NCBI RefSeq assembly: GCF_000002995.4
Contig: NW_025062478.1
Coordinates: 806,001 to 870,000, forward strand
Direction of reading: 5' to 3'
Origin: Brugia malayi
Taxonomy: Eukaryota; Nematoda; Chromadorea; Rhabditida; Onchocercidae
DNA length: 64,000 nt
The notes beneath the pieces are model-generated. The model searched no databases. It was not told the origin of the DNA and saw only the letters and a program-made list of their open reading frames with translations. A program made the position numbers and the translations under genes. Shown here one piece after another: positions 50,697-63,556 of this stretch; position 1 is the stretch's first letter, and each line of letters begins with the position of its first letter.

Positions 50697-53600
50697 ATGG
50701 AATGTGAATGCATATCACCGCCACCGGAATTTGATATTCCATCACCGCCGGATCCGTCATTGATATGGCATTTGCTTTCTGATGAATTTGTTACTGATGA
50801 ATTTACACAGGTTTTTTTCAACTTTTTTTTTTTTTTTTTTTAAAACTTATTAAATTACCAAAAAGTTATCAAAGTTTTTTTTTTTTGTTTGTTTGTAAAC
50901 TATCAAATATCGAACATAAATAATTTGGTATAATGAATTTATTGTTGTTTAAATTAGTAAACATTAAAATTTTTCATTAATAAAATTGTTAAAAATTCAT
51001 TTTATTATAAGAGTATGAATAATTAAAAATTACATTTGTAATATTTATTATTGAATAATATATAAAGTAAAAAGCATTTCTTTCTTATTCTTTAAATATT
51101 TTCAATGTTTTTTTTTTATGATTAATCAAAAAGAAAAAGAAAAAATCTTAGAAATTGTATAAAAAAGAAAAAATGGAATTAGTAGGCTTAGAAAAAATTA
51201 TTAAAAAAAAAAAAAAGAAATGGGCATATGTTATTTTTAAAAAAAAAAAAAATTGAAGAAAAAAATGATTAGAATTAAATATGTATATGTAAATTAACAT
51301 CTGCATATTATTATTATTATTTTTTTAAACTAATTTGCTATGTAAAAATATTAGATAATAAAGTTAATGAAAAAAAAAAAGTATTAAATGAAAATTGTTG
51401 TATAATAGTTGCAAAATAAATGTTGCATATTGAAAATAATAAATTTAATAAAATAATAAAAAAAAAAAATATAAAAATATTGTAAAAAATTATTTTTTTC
51501 GAAATTAGAAATTTGAGTGATAAAAATTTAGTTTTTTTTTTTTAAAAAACTTTTTAAACTATTAAATTTAAATGACAAAAATAGGAAATGAATTAAGTAA
51601 AATAATGTGTAAAATGACAAAAAAAAAAACTTAGTTTTTTCTCAAATTTGAAAATTTGAATGACAAGAATTTGATAAATTTTTTTTTTTTTTTAAATTTA
51701 GAAATTAAATGATAAAAGTGAAGTAGATTAAATAAAATATTAATAAAAGAAATATAAAAATATAAGAAAAAAAATCTAGTTTTTTTTTTTTTTTTTGAAT
51801 TTAAACATTTGAATAATAAGAATAAAATGAATTAAATTTAAAATATAACCAAAAGATAAAAAACTAAAAAATTTTTCAATTACTAATTTTTAGATTCAAC
51901 AATGTGATGCTAATGAAAAAATACAAACACAAAGTGAAGTGTCACTGATATTTTCAAATTTATCAAATTATCTCTTATATGCCTTATTTGCATCCGGTGT
52001 GCTAATTTCTGCTGCCTTATTAGTTATTATTATTTGCATTCGAATACGAAGGTTTGATTAAATTTTATCAAATTATTTCAATTTTTTTTTATTATTTGTA
52101 AAATTTATTTAAAATTAATTACCAAAAAATTTTTTTTATAAGAATTTTCACCAAAAACAACAAAAAAAAAAGGAAAGAAAAAAAGGACAATTATGAAAAA
52201 TTATTTAATAATAAATAGTAGAATTGATTAGAGTTAAAAATGTATAAAAATTTACAAAAACAAAAAAAAAAAAAAAAAAAAACAAAAATTTTTTAGACGA
52301 ATTTATGTAAAAAAAGAAAAAAAGACAATTATGAAAAATTATTTACATAAAAGAATGATTTAACAATAAATATAAAAGTTAATTAAAATTGTGTAAGCAA
52401 ATAAAAATTATCCATTTCTTATTTTTTAATTCTATTACAAGCATCGTTGATGTGCTATTTTAGCTTTAATTTATCACTTGTCTTAATTTATATTTGCTAA
52501 TTATCAAATTTTGGCTAATTAATGAGAAGTGATTAGGTAGTCAATTCTTATTACCATCTATTTACCATATCAATAAATCATATTTGCGTGCTTCTGCTAT
52601 TTTTATTGTTATTGTTTGTTGTTGTTGTTGTTGTTGTTGTTGTTATTTGGGTTTGCCCATATATATTTTACCCGATACTGATCCATATGCTTTCTTGATT
52701 TATGGACAATGATGAATGATGTGTATCATCGAGAAGAGAGATGGTTTATTTATCATCATCCAATGTCACCAATTCTCCCAAACTGTAATATAATATAAAT
52801 ATTAGTCACTTATCAGTATAATTTTATCTATCATACATTAATGTTATCACTTATCAAAAAACAAAAAAAAAAAAAAAAAATTAATAAATGATTTAACATT
52901 TTGTTTTTTTTTTAAAAAAACAAAAAATTAAAAATATATTGAAGAAGAATTAAAAAAATACAAAATTTTTCAAACAATTTCAACTTTCGTAAAATTTCAA
53001 AGAATTTTTTTTTTTTAAAAATGTATTGAAAATGAAGTAATTGCCATTTAAATTATTGAAAAGTAATTGTTACTAAATTTGCCTTTCATAAATATGTAAT
53101 TATCATTTAAATAATCAATAAATAAGTCAATCTAAAAAGATATTCCAGCCAAAAAATGCAATTGAAAATATGCCAAATGCAGAAAGAAGCGGAAATGTCT
53201 GGCATGCATTTTCGCATCTTATTTCATTTTCATTTTTAAAGCACAGTTTTCTTTTTTTTGCTATTCAATTAATTTCGTTGTGACATTACAAATTCATACT
53301 AAAATGTTTGAGCAATCAAATTTGCTAACAATTTACATTCAGAAGCATATCGAATTTTTTTCTTTTTTTTTTTTTGGAAATGATTTTATTTTGGTTTGCT
53401 TTTAATAAGATGATCTCTGATCTGTGTAGCTCTAATAGCATGACCTTTGATCTGTTTAGCATTAATAAGATGACCTTTGATCTGTGTAACATTACAATAA
53501 TTAGAATAAAATATATCTGAGCTAATTTATTTTAGCAGTTTTAATATTATTTTTTTGATAGCATTCATCAAAAAAATTTTGTGAAATATTTCACTATTAA

Positions 53601-56600
53601 CCTATTCAATAATTTGATCTATCTTTCCCAATTTTAGATCATTTCCTAATTAATTACTCATTTAGAGGAAACAAATTCAAGTACTCTTTATTAAGTAACT
53701 CATATGCATACATTTTATTTTGTAATTAGCTTATTTGAATGAGTTCAAATTGTTGTTATTGAAAAATTCTTGCATGCAACATGCATGTAACATTAAATAT
53801 TCGTGCTGCATGATGAAAATGCATTTTATTTTGCAATTTATAAAATATTGAAAAAGTAGTTAATTCATAAATTTAAAAATGGTTACTTTTCTCGTTTACC
53901 ATTAAATTCTATCCTAAAAATGTCGATTTAAATTTAAAACTATGTTTTGTTTAATTTTTATATATTTAAGAAAACAAAATGATAAATCGATTTTTTTTTT
54001 CCTTATCAATTCATTTCATTCATTATTTGGAGTAATTTTATTACTTCCTCTTTTAGTTTTGAGAAAAAGATTATTATCAAAAAAAAAAAAAAAAAAAATG
54101 AAAAAAAGAATTGAAAAATATTTTAGATCTATTTTTTTCTCGCATCAATAATTAGGTGAATTATAAATTTTCAAAATGGATGAATAAAATAAAATATTGA
54201 ATTAATAGTTAGTTTATAATGATAATTTTATTAAAAGAAATAATCAAAATTTTAAAGTTTAATTATATTTTTTAATAATTATGAAGAAAACAGCAATTAT
54301 TTAACTTTCATTTTTCTTTTTTTTTTTTTTTTTAGGTTTAATCGAAATGGACGAGCAAAAATGAAACGAAAAACGGAATTTTCGGCAGATATAATATTGA
54401 ATAGCAGCGATTGGCCATATACCACAACAATTCATGATAGTAATTCAGTGATAAATGGTGATTTATTATACGGGTCCACTGAGAATAATTTTATGAAGCA
54501 TAAAGCTATTCGGGTCACTTCAAATTCGCTAAGGTTAACCTTTAAATGATCAATTTTATCAATCGATTGATTAATTTATGAATGTGAAATATTTAAACTT
54601 TTATTAATGCATTTCGATTATAATGAGAATAACCTTTTAATGAATATTAGATGTTTAACAGTTTCAATCATTTTGCTTTAACTAAGTGATAATTAAGTTT
54701 TTTTTTTTGGTTTAATTTAAATTTGACAAATTTTATCGATTATCATTTTTAATTGAGATTTTTTTTTTTTTCAATCACTCTACCATCAACTAAATGATGA
54801 TTAAGCTTTTTTTTTTTTTTTTTTTTTTGGTTTAATTTAAATTTGATAAGCTTTATCGATTATTCTTTTTTAATCGAGATTTTTTTTTTCTCTTGTAGGA
54901 GTTATCCGTGTCATTTAAATAAATTATCAACAAATTCGATGAGAAATTCATCGCTTCAGTCCGGACCGGTATTCCGGCTTCGTGGATCAACAGACGGTTA
55001 CAGTACCATTGGAAGATTATATGAAGAAATTCCGGGAAATGAAATTTTCAATTCCGTACATGGTATAAAACATTCGGAAAACTCTCTAGCATATGTATCA
55101 AGACGAGAAGTATGAACTTTTGACCTCAATTATATTTGTTTTACAAAAATTTTTTTTCTTTACTTATTTTAAGTAACTTTTTTCTTTACTGTTTTGAATA
55201 GTTCGAAAAATCATTTTGAGAAGCAAAAATTTTCTAAATTAAATAAAATTGAAAATTTGGTTTCTTTTTTTTTTTTGAGTTTAATTACGATTTATTTTAA
55301 TTATCAGTTTTCAGTTACTTAGTGGTTTGACATCAGTGCGAAGGCCACCACCAACATGTCGTCCACCGCCACCACCATCTCAGCATTCTCCGCTTAGTCT
55401 AGACTCATCCGGAAATTCAGCGGAAAAGGAACATGAAGAGCATGATGTAATGCCTGTTTCATCTCCGAAACGGTAAAAATTTTTTCATATTTAAATCTTT
55501 TTTTTTAAGTATTATGTGACAGTGAAAAAAATTTCGCTTCTTTTTCATTCTTTAATTCATAAAGATACTATAAATTTTTATTATATATATATATTTTTTT
55601 TTTCTGAAATATAACGGATTTATTTGTAACTAAATCAAAACTGTTAATTTTATTAGAAGTTATTTTATTTTATTTCTAACAGATTCAAAAAATAAAAATT
55701 TTAATTTAAAAGCTAAAGTTGAAATAATTAATATTGAAAAATAGACACAAAAAGAGGTATAATATATCAGTTTATTAAAAAAAAAAAAGTGATGTAACAA
55801 TGATTTTACGTATAAATTTGAGTGAAAGTGTAAATTATTAATGTATTTTATATTTAATGAAATTTTATTAAATCAAAAATACATCTTATTTATAATTAAA
55901 AATGATAAAAAAGTGATTTTTTATAAATTTATAATGCAAAATTTATAATATTTTAATAAATTATTGAAGTACATTAAAATTTAATCGCAGATAAAATTGT
56001 TAATTAATTGAATTTATAATGCAAAATTACAAAGTTATATTTATATTATCATATTTATATTATCATATTTTTATTTTTTAAATTGAAAAAACTTTTTCTT
56101 TTCTCTTTTTTTTTTTTTTTTTTATTTATTCTTTTGTAGATGTAAAATTATGAAAATATTGTTGAATTTTTTGTACTAACTAATTTAAATTAACTATTAC
56201 TGATAAGGATGTAAAATTTCAGTTTGACAGATGATGAAAAATCTCGAAATTCGGGTAATTCAGGTGACAATGGACATGAAAGTGGTTATGGTACTGCACC
56301 AAGTAGGTCGTGGAATAGTCCGCTGATAATGCATCAGCAAAAACGGTACTAAATTTATTTTAATGAGAAAAATCATTTTTAATTAACTGTTAAATTAATA
56401 GAGAAAAAATGTTAAACGAATATAACATTAATCTTTAGATCAAAAATTTCGATAAATTTTCGATGATAATAAATATCAAATTCAATTTCTTATATCTAAT
56501 TTCATTTTTTTTTTTTTTTTTTTGATGATTAAATTTGCATTTAAATATTGAAATATTTCAGAATGATAATGAAAGAATCAGATGATGCATTTCATCGTCA

Positions 56601-56661
56601 AACACCGCTAACTATTTATGCTTATCGTAGTAGCAATACTCATCCAATAACTTATGTTTAA
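50697..56661 (+). CDS. Unrecognised single-pass membrane protein with Pro/Ser-rich tail
   Basis: Seven exons join in phase: 50697-50810, 51894-52051, 54336-54533, 54899-55109, 55315-55472, 56223-56345, 56562-56661, giving 353 residues. Residues 1-64 are acidic and Pro-containing (SPPPEFDIPSPPDPS near 7-21) with a possible N-glycosylation site NLS at 60-62. A membrane span lies at 65-87 (ASGVLISAALLVIIICI), followed by RIRR. The cytoplasmic tail (88-353) has a basic start, GRLYEEIPG, a proline cluster at 238-248, an acidic segment (EKEHEEHD), GHESGYGTAPSRSW and the ending THPITYV. No signal peptide precedes the ectodomain, so the start suits a signal-anchor with the N-terminus outside. The tail resembles those of signalling or adhesion receptors, but I recognise no family. 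The start is fixed by an in-frame TAG upstream at 50667. A candidate AATAAA lies at 56824. Confidence 0.78.
51480..51850. repeat. Degenerate repeats in intron 1 of the membrane-protein gene
   Basis: Three to four loose units combine AAATTTGAATGACAAAAAT-like sequence with a poly-T tract and AAAATATAA or AAAATAATG, at spacings of about 100-120 bases. Confidence 0.5.
52615..52644. repeat. GTT trinucleotide microsatellite in intron 2
   Basis: About nine to ten uninterrupted GTT units inside the 2.3-kb second intron of the membrane-protein gene. Confidence 0.9.
53404..53493. repeat. 30-bp tandem repeat, 3 units, in intron 2
   Basis: Units at 53404-53433, 53434-53463 and 53464-53493 share AATA-G-ATGA, CTTTGATCTG and TGTAGC/TGTAAC, differing at a few bases each. 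Confidence 0.88.
54685..54895. repeat. ~115-bp tandem duplication in intron 3
   Basis: Two units share a TGATTAAG-like start, a T tract, GGTTTAATTTAAATTTGA and TTTATCGATTAT. The second ends directly at the exon 4 acceptor, so it has supplied the polypyrimidine tract. Confidence 0.8.
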
Positions 56662-57470
56662 TTTATTGTTTATACAATTATTTATTATTTGAATTGTATT
56701 TTTACATCATTTATTTTTCATTTCAAATTTTACAATTAACTTTGTATCAGTGTAGAATTAATAATGTTAAAGCATTCATTTTCATTATTTTTTTTTTTTT
56801 CAAAAATTTCAAAATTTTGATGGAATAAAATTTGACAAATAATAAAAATAAAATTTCTTTTTTTTTTTTGTCCATTTGTTGATAGAATTCAGTGTATGAT
56901 TTCTTTTTTCTGTAAGTAATAAAACGTTGATGATTTGAAATTCTGTTGAAATATCTATTTTACAAAAAATTTACAGTAATTTTCATCGAGACAATTGTGT
57001 CAACCATTCCTGGTGACAGACAATGTTGTCACCGTTGAGAAGCAATGATGTGATAAATTTTCAATCACTCATAATTAACATTACATTAATTTTATAAAGC
57101 TATAAATTGTTCAAAATGAAATATAAAGTAATGTTTATTACTTAATGTCACAGCTGCTGTAGTCTATTTAGAATATAAATTAAATTAACTCTTTCAATTT
57201 CATTTCGAATATAATCAGAAAAATCATATAGAATTAAAAGTAAAACATTGAAATATTCAAATTTCAAGCAGATATTCAAATATAAAAGTTATAAAAGTAA
57301 AACATGAAATCTTGATCTATTAAATAATAATATATCACAATGAGTGACAATTATATGTGACATTTTTCAATCTACTTTTCAATCGCACATTTTAGATTCA
57401 TCATTGAATCAGTGATAAGAGTGAATGAAATTATCATTAGATGTTGGATTAGAAATGATAAAGATTTTGG

Positions 57471-57536
57471 ATTTTGGGGAAATATTTGAGAGATTTTGGG
57501 GGAATATTTGAGAGATTTTGGGGGAATATTTAGGAG
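57471..57536. repeat. 22-bp tandem repeat, 3 units
   Basis: Three units of ATTTTGGGGGAATATTTGAG plus AG, differing at one to three bases. The G runs are unusual in this AT-rich window. Confidence 0.92.
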
Positions 57537-58709
57537 ATTAAATAATTGAAATAAATGTAAAACATTTTATTTTTCCTTACTGCTTTAAATGAATTCAGTT
57601 TTAAATTCAAAAGCATTAGATAAGGAATTATCAATAGAATTATCATGGAAGAACTTGAAATAAAATAGCAATATAAGAAAGTATTAATATATTTAAATTA
57701 AAGTTTTTCTTTTTCTGAGCAAACTTGTAATCATTTAAGTGATAATAAATCATTGTAAATCATATTATTATAGTGAATCATTGAAGTGATAATATGTTCA
57801 GATCAAAGTTTCCTTTTTGGTCAAATTTTGCGATCATATAAGTGATAATAAATTACTATAATATATATTTTATATTATTTTAGTGAATGATAAATGTTCT
57901 AAATTGAATTACAAATGTTTTTCAAATTTTTGAATTTGCAAATTTTAGTGCTTAAATATTAAAGTTAAATGAAGAAAAAAAAAAGAAGAAAAAGCTATTC
58001 CTTGCTAATTAATAGAATAATTTATTATTTATTCTTAAGATAGAATTGTTAACATTCATAGGAAATATACTATTATCAAATATTCTAGTCTATAATTGAT
58101 TAAAATTATCATGCTAATATGCTTGAGATATGATAAGATAAGTATACTCATGTAAAATGTATTAGACTTAAAATTTTTTAAGCAAATTTTTAATTATCAT
58201 AATTTAAATGATTATATGTACATATATAAATCAATTGATATGATAAATATTGGCATTCATAGAAAATAAAAAATAACAATTGGCTTATCATATGATAAAT
58301 ATGTAAATAATGATAAATCTGACATTCATAGAAATAAATTTAAAAAAAAATATAAATTAGAAAATATCAATTAAAATTATCAATTAGCAAATGTAAAATA
58401 TCGATTAGAAGTTTGTTGACATTTCTTTGAAAGTTAACTTATAACTCTAAAAATTGTAAAATTAATTAGCACTTCTCATTCTTACGCTTAAAACGTGAAG
58501 CGTTTAATTTTTGTAAGCGTATAATTTCAATAAAAATTTATAATATTAATATATCAAGAAAAAATTTTTATTCCTATATGAAATAATTTAATGGAAAAGA
58601 AGTTAGCATCTTATTATCATATTTAAAGGAGTCTAAATAAGTTGATAGAAATTTAAATTCTTTCTCTTATAATTTCTTTTTTTTTTTTTGTACTTACGTC
58701 GAGAAATTA

Positions 58710-58710
<1 letters not shown>

Positions 58711-58748
<38 letters not shown>
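58711..58748. repeat. GA dinucleotide microsatellite
   Basis: About seventeen GA units, followed by AT-rich sequence with long A and T tracts. Confidence 0.92.
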
Positions 58749-58855
58749 TAAAAAGAAAGAAAAACCATTGAAGTATTTCAATTTTTGCTTTAATTTTTTT
58801 TTTTTTCACAATCATATGATTTTCAAATCTATAATTAGTTCCATTAATTGATAAA

Positions 58856-58891
<36 letters not shown>

Positions 58892-60308
58892 ATAAGAAAA
58901 TTGTTTAGAAAAAAGAAAATTTTTTTGAAAACAAAAATCATTGAAAACATTTAAAATCAATTATTTAAAAATAAAATAAATAATAAATGTTAGTGTCATT
59001 TCTGTACAAAATTTCATTCCCTTTTTATCTCTTTTCTCAAATATCCTAAAATCATTCAACAAAATGAATTCATTGATTTATGATGGAAAACGAGCTCTCC
59101 TTTCTTATGAAAAAGAAAGAAGAGATGATAAAATTTAGTTCATTTGAACATTTAATATCAAACTTTTGCTACCATTTAATTAATGACTAATTTAGAGAGA
59201 GAAACTTAAGAAATTAGATAATCCGATGTTAAAATCTGTCAAAATTAAACATTTGTGGTTGAATAAGGTATTACATATTCATTAATGATAATAATGATGT
59301 TGATAATGATAATGATAATGATAAAATATGAACAAGTAGAGAAAGAATCACCCCCCATTTAAATTTCACTACATTTGTCAACAAAATTTTCAAAAGAAGA
59401 ACTATTGCATCAGCTCTTTTTGATAATTTGATTAAATCGTTATGATAAAAATTTAATTTTTTTTTTTTTCTAACATAATACTAAGGTTTATTTTAATTTA
59501 GAACTGAATTAAACAAGTTTAATTAGTAATATTATGTAGTATTATTATATTCATTACTTAACTTTTTTTTTTTTTAATAAAATATTTTTAATTTCATGGA
59601 TATTTCAAAATTTCACCATTTGCATTTCCCCACAGTATGCAATTTGGATAAAAAAAAAAAAAAAATTAATCTAATAGAAAAATCCAATTAATATTCAATG
59701 TGACATTTTCTGTTTTCATAAACAGCGATTTGTCATCAAAAAATTTTGGAACATTGTTTGTTTATTATCGTTATTAGAATCAAACAAAATGTGTAAATAC
59801 ATTATTAGAGAAGGCAATTTATCATTTTGAATTATTTTAAAAATAGCTATCAATTATGAGAAAGAAGTAATTATTTCTAACATGCAAATAAAGAAACATT
59901 TTCTTTTCTTTTAAAATTGAAATAAAATATTTTAAAATGAATAAATTTTTTTTTTTAGAAAAATTTTGTTCTCATCTGAAAATGCAGAAAAAACAAAAAG
60001 TTACATTTATCATTTATATCAATTTACCAATTTATCAATTTATTGTCAACAAATTATCAATTTATCAATTTATCAGTCACTTATATCAATTTATTGAATT
60101 TGCTGCTTGCTTTATTGCTAATTGTTATTTGCATTTATTGGTCAGTTAATTAGTTAGTGGCATATAATGACATAATGTACTATTCGGCATTTCCAGCCAA
60201 AAAATTACATTCCTGCAAAATTCATCAAATAATAAAGTGAAAAAAAAAATGATTGGTACCATAAATAACATTGGTACCATGTGAACATTCATATTTAATT
60301 TTGCATAT

Positions 60309-60310
60309 TC

Positions 60311-60344
<34 letters not shown>

Positions 60345-60347
60345 CTC
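60309..60347. repeat. CT dinucleotide microsatellite
   Basis: A CT run with a few TTT interruptions. The Glu-Arg frames read from the minus strand here are by-products. Confidence 0.9.
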
Positions 60348-60949
60348 TCCAATATTTGCTCCAATGAGATTTTGTTTTAAAAACTGCAAATATATGAGAA
60401 TTAGATGTCGCATGTCGTAGACAATGTCACGTGATTCCTAAACGATCGAACTAACGTGTCACATCAGCCACTATGCTATCATGTCCTTTTATTTATCTCT
60501 AAATCTAAATAACACAGATTTTGTTGCTATATTTAAAACAAACATAGAAAATTGGGATAAATTTAATAAACTATATTTTGAGATAACTACTTAGCACAAT
60601 TAATTAATTAATTGCTTCCTTCAGTATGTGAAACACAAGTCATCAAAATAGATTCAGTGTTATCAGAAAAGAAAGAGCAGTGATAGATATATTTTATTTT
60701 GTTAATTAAATTATCAAATGCTATTGGATTCTCATAAATTACGGGAAGCAGAATCTATTATCATAAAGCCAAGTGAAATCTTGTCAAAAAAAAAAAAAAA
60801 AAGAAAAAATTATTTATCGTTTTTATAATAGAAATTAAATTGAATACAAGTAACATACATTCAAAAGTTTTTTTTTCGAAAATGTGAATGAAAAATTTTT
60901 ACGAATGGTTGTATTACAGTGCACCAACCGTCACCAACAAGATAAACCC

Positions 60950-62230
60950 TTATGCACTGGCAAGATTGGTAACAAATTATTCAAATACTGATAATAATGA
61001 ACATGGTGATTTGTAGGTTCAATAGAGACACCGACTGCAAGTAGGAAAAATTGTATCACTGATTCTGCAAGATGAAAAATATATTTGTAATTCAAGGAAG
61101 TTTGGTCCTTTACCTTTTATAGTTTGGAGATTCCGAATTTCAGGGTAACTGTTTCCTTCTTCATTTGAAATCCGCAAATCATAAAAGTGGAGAGATATAG
61201 CATCTTGTCCAGTTAACTAATCAAGTCCAACTATCCTATAAAGTGGGAAACAATGAGACCCAATTTGAGAAAAGTTTTAAAAGAAGTGAGGATCGAAAGT
61301 AACAATAACATTCCCAACAAATTTGTATATCATAATTGTAGTCCGATAAGTAAATCGATCATTTTCAGAAGGGAGAGTCAAGCGAACTGTTTCTAAGGAA
61401 ATTTTAACTGAACTATGACCTTTCATAATGCAGAACCAGAAAGAAGATTAAAAAGCCATTTCAACAGAGAGATAAAATAAAATGTTATGATTACAGACAC
61501 ACATATTAACTTGGTTTGTAGTACAAAAAATTACAAAATTATTCAAATGAAAGAAAAAAAAAACATTTAAAATTGCTGAAAATCTTTTCTCTATTTTGCA
61601 AGACAAACAGTGAGTGAATACACCAAATCCCGAAAAGACCCCTGAAATGAACGAACAATCCGGAAACGAAAGATACCAGTGTGGACTGGTCATTCAAAAA
61701 AACCTAAGTATTACAAAGAAGGTGAAAAAGGCAAGTGAATAGAAGAAGAAAAAATACTGAGCTGAAAATTGGCAAATAAAAGATACTTTGCACAAAAAAA
61801 AGAAAAAAAAAAAAAAAGCTTAAGAGATGATAACAACGGGCATAAACATTGATCGATTGAGAAATTCCGGGAAAGTATTACTATAACAATGATACTTCTC
61901 GCAACACAACCATTAAAATTACGTACGAAAGGAAATACAAGAAAAAAAGTGCAGAAAAGAGGAATTACCATTCAGAGAAATAAAGAAATTGTACAAAGTA
62001 TAAAAGTGGAAATTTAGGGTTGGCAGCATCGTAAGATGCAGAAGGCAAGAAGATATTTATAACAAGAGAATTAAATAAAGGCATTTCAAGAAATCGATAA
62101 GGTATAATCGTACTGTTAGATTTCAAAATGCAACAATAAACACCGACTTAACCTGTCGAAGATGATATTAGTACTCGAATCTGAATTTAATTAATATTAA
62201 GCATCTACGTCTGAATTCAAATATATATGT
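60950..62230 (-). pseudogene. Decayed mobile-element segment, possibly BEL/Pao pol fragment
   Basis: This ~1.3 kb is more complex and less homopolymer-rich than its surroundings, as decayed coding sequence would be. On the minus strand around 61260-61440 an open stretch of about 45 codons includes VRLTLPSENDRFTY, and in the neighbouring frame IDLLIGL followed by a stop. These recall the protease-side part of BEL/Pao polyproteins, where a hydrophobic (D)ILIG motif follows a protease-like domain. Near 61600 a CLSC pair may be a knuckle remnant. Stops and frame changes occur throughout, and no LTRs were identified. The assignment rests on weak pattern similarity; another retroelement or a dead host gene is possible. 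Confidence 0.3.
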
Positions 62231-63004
62231 GTTATCAAAATTTCCCCCTCTTCAACATCCAAATTTCATGTATCACTACTTCTGCACTCTTTATACTTTC
62301 CTGTTATTCTCTTCTTCCAAAAAAAGAAAAAAAAAAAAAAGGGTAAATACCTCTATTTTACTTTCTACATCTTTTAGAACTATGCAATGCTAATTTTTTA
62401 AATTAAAAAATTTTTTCTATCAAACTGCTTTATCTTTTAAAAGTACTTCAATAAATCGATTTCATTATTTTATAATAATAAAGGTAATAATAAATAATAA
62501 CAAAAGTAATAATAATTTATAATAATAAAAGTAATAATAACATTGAAATAAAAAGTTTTTTTATTCATTTCGAAATTATCCAGCAATTTTTTGTTTTTTT
62601 TTTAAATCACTTTGTTCAAATGAAAAAAAAAAAATTTTTGATTTCATTCTTTGATATTCAGAAAAGCAAATTTAAACATGAATTAAACCAATCATTTTAT
62701 TCCATCTTTTAACATTTTTATGACTAAAATTTTTACTCCATTATTTGTATTAAAATAAAAATCATAAATGAATCGTTAACAACAAGCATTTACTTAATTA
62801 AGGATTAATCTTAATTTCAAACTATTTTAGACAATTTAAAATAATAAAATTCGTTTAACTCATAAATTAATCTATCAAATACAGTAGTGCATACACTTTT
62901 TTAAAATCTTTTTCATTTCATTTAGCAATTTCTCTCGGTTTATCGAAACAAAAACACTAGTAGTATTCTCCAACAATCCAAATACAAAAGCTCAAAATTC
63001 CCAC

Positions 63005-63008
63005 AAAA
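63005..63008 (-). terminator. RNA polymerase III T-run after tRNA-Arg
   Basis: Four T residues on the minus strand, 10 bases past the discriminator base, the usual termination signal for Pol III. Confidence 0.7.
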
Positions 63009-63018
63009 GATGTGGTAA

Positions 63019-63091
63019 CGACCTCGGCAGGAGTCGAACCTGCAATCTTCGGTTCCGTAGACCGACGCGTTATCCATTGCGCCACGAGGCC
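63019..63091 (-). tRNA. tRNA-Arg (anticodon ACG)
   Basis: Folds as a complete cloverleaf on the minus strand. The acceptor stem GGCCTCG pairs with CGAGGTC (one G-U) before discriminator G at 63019. The D-arm has TGGCGCAATGGATAACGCG, the anticodon stem TCGGT pairs with ACCGA around loop CTACGGA, and the T-arm has GGTTCGACTCC. The anticodon ACG is at 63058-63056 and would read CGN arginine codons after A-to-I editing. There is no intron and CCA is not encoded, as expected for a nuclear tRNA. A TTTT Pol III stop lies 10 bases downstream (63008-63005), and the D- and T-arm sequences match A and B box promoters. Confidence 0.97.
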
Positions 63092-63227
63092 CGTGCAAAC
63101 ATTAGTTAAAATATTCCAATTATCTTGAAATATTTGTTGATCTTCGATGATGAGTAATCGATTATTGTCATTGAGATAATCCATTCTTTAGTCGTAAGAC
63201 GTTGTTGTTGCATAGTGTACTGTTACG

Positions 63228-63235
63228 TGACGTCA
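63228..63235. promoter_or_regulatory. CRE palindrome TGACGTCA
   Basis: A perfect 8-base CREB/ATF-type site in a less AT-rich stretch (63184-63340) between tRNA-Arg and the putative exon ending at 63303. The position suits a divergent promoter region for the plus-strand gene. Binding is inferred only from the motif. Confidence 0.4.
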
Positions 63236-63239
63236 GAGC

Positions 63240-63525
63240 TGCGTTATTTTGTAGTTCCTGAAATATAGACCAGTTCTAGGTGTATGTGCACTCTATTGAA
63301 TTGGTAAGTTTCGCGTCCGTTGCGCTTTGTACTTCATCAATTTCTATCCTTTGCAATATTTTATCATGTTTAGTCTTAGACTTGAATAAATTCACCTTTA
63401 TTTCTAATTAGTATTATATGTTAATTTTGTTAACTTAAATATATTTAATTATAATTGGAAAAAAATTTTTTTTTTTTAAATAAGTAAACAAAACATTATA
63501 ATTGTTAGAATATATCATATGTTTT

Positions 63526-63556
<31 letters not shown>

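Larger units (their letters stand above)
56662..63018. other. Gene-free interval between the membrane-protein gene and tRNA-Arg
   Basis: Starts with the probable 3' UTR (AATAAA at 56824). It then holds a 22-bp repeat (57471-57536), GA/CT microsatellites (58711, 60309), a GATAAT run (59285-59325) and the decayed element at 60950-62230. The segment 60400-60480 (TGTCACGTGATTCC and nearby) is less AT-rich but shows no reading frame. No exon chain is supportable. Confidence 0.5.

Noticed and set aside
53942..54151. 69-codon plus-strand frame in intron 2 of the membrane-protein gene
   Set aside because: A hydrophobic frame from T-rich sequence crossing a poly-A tract. Using it as an exon would break the phase between the exons ending at 52051 and starting at 54336.
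62957..63184. Minus-strand 75-codon frame
   Set aside because: It runs straight through the tRNA-Arg gene and has no support as a protein.
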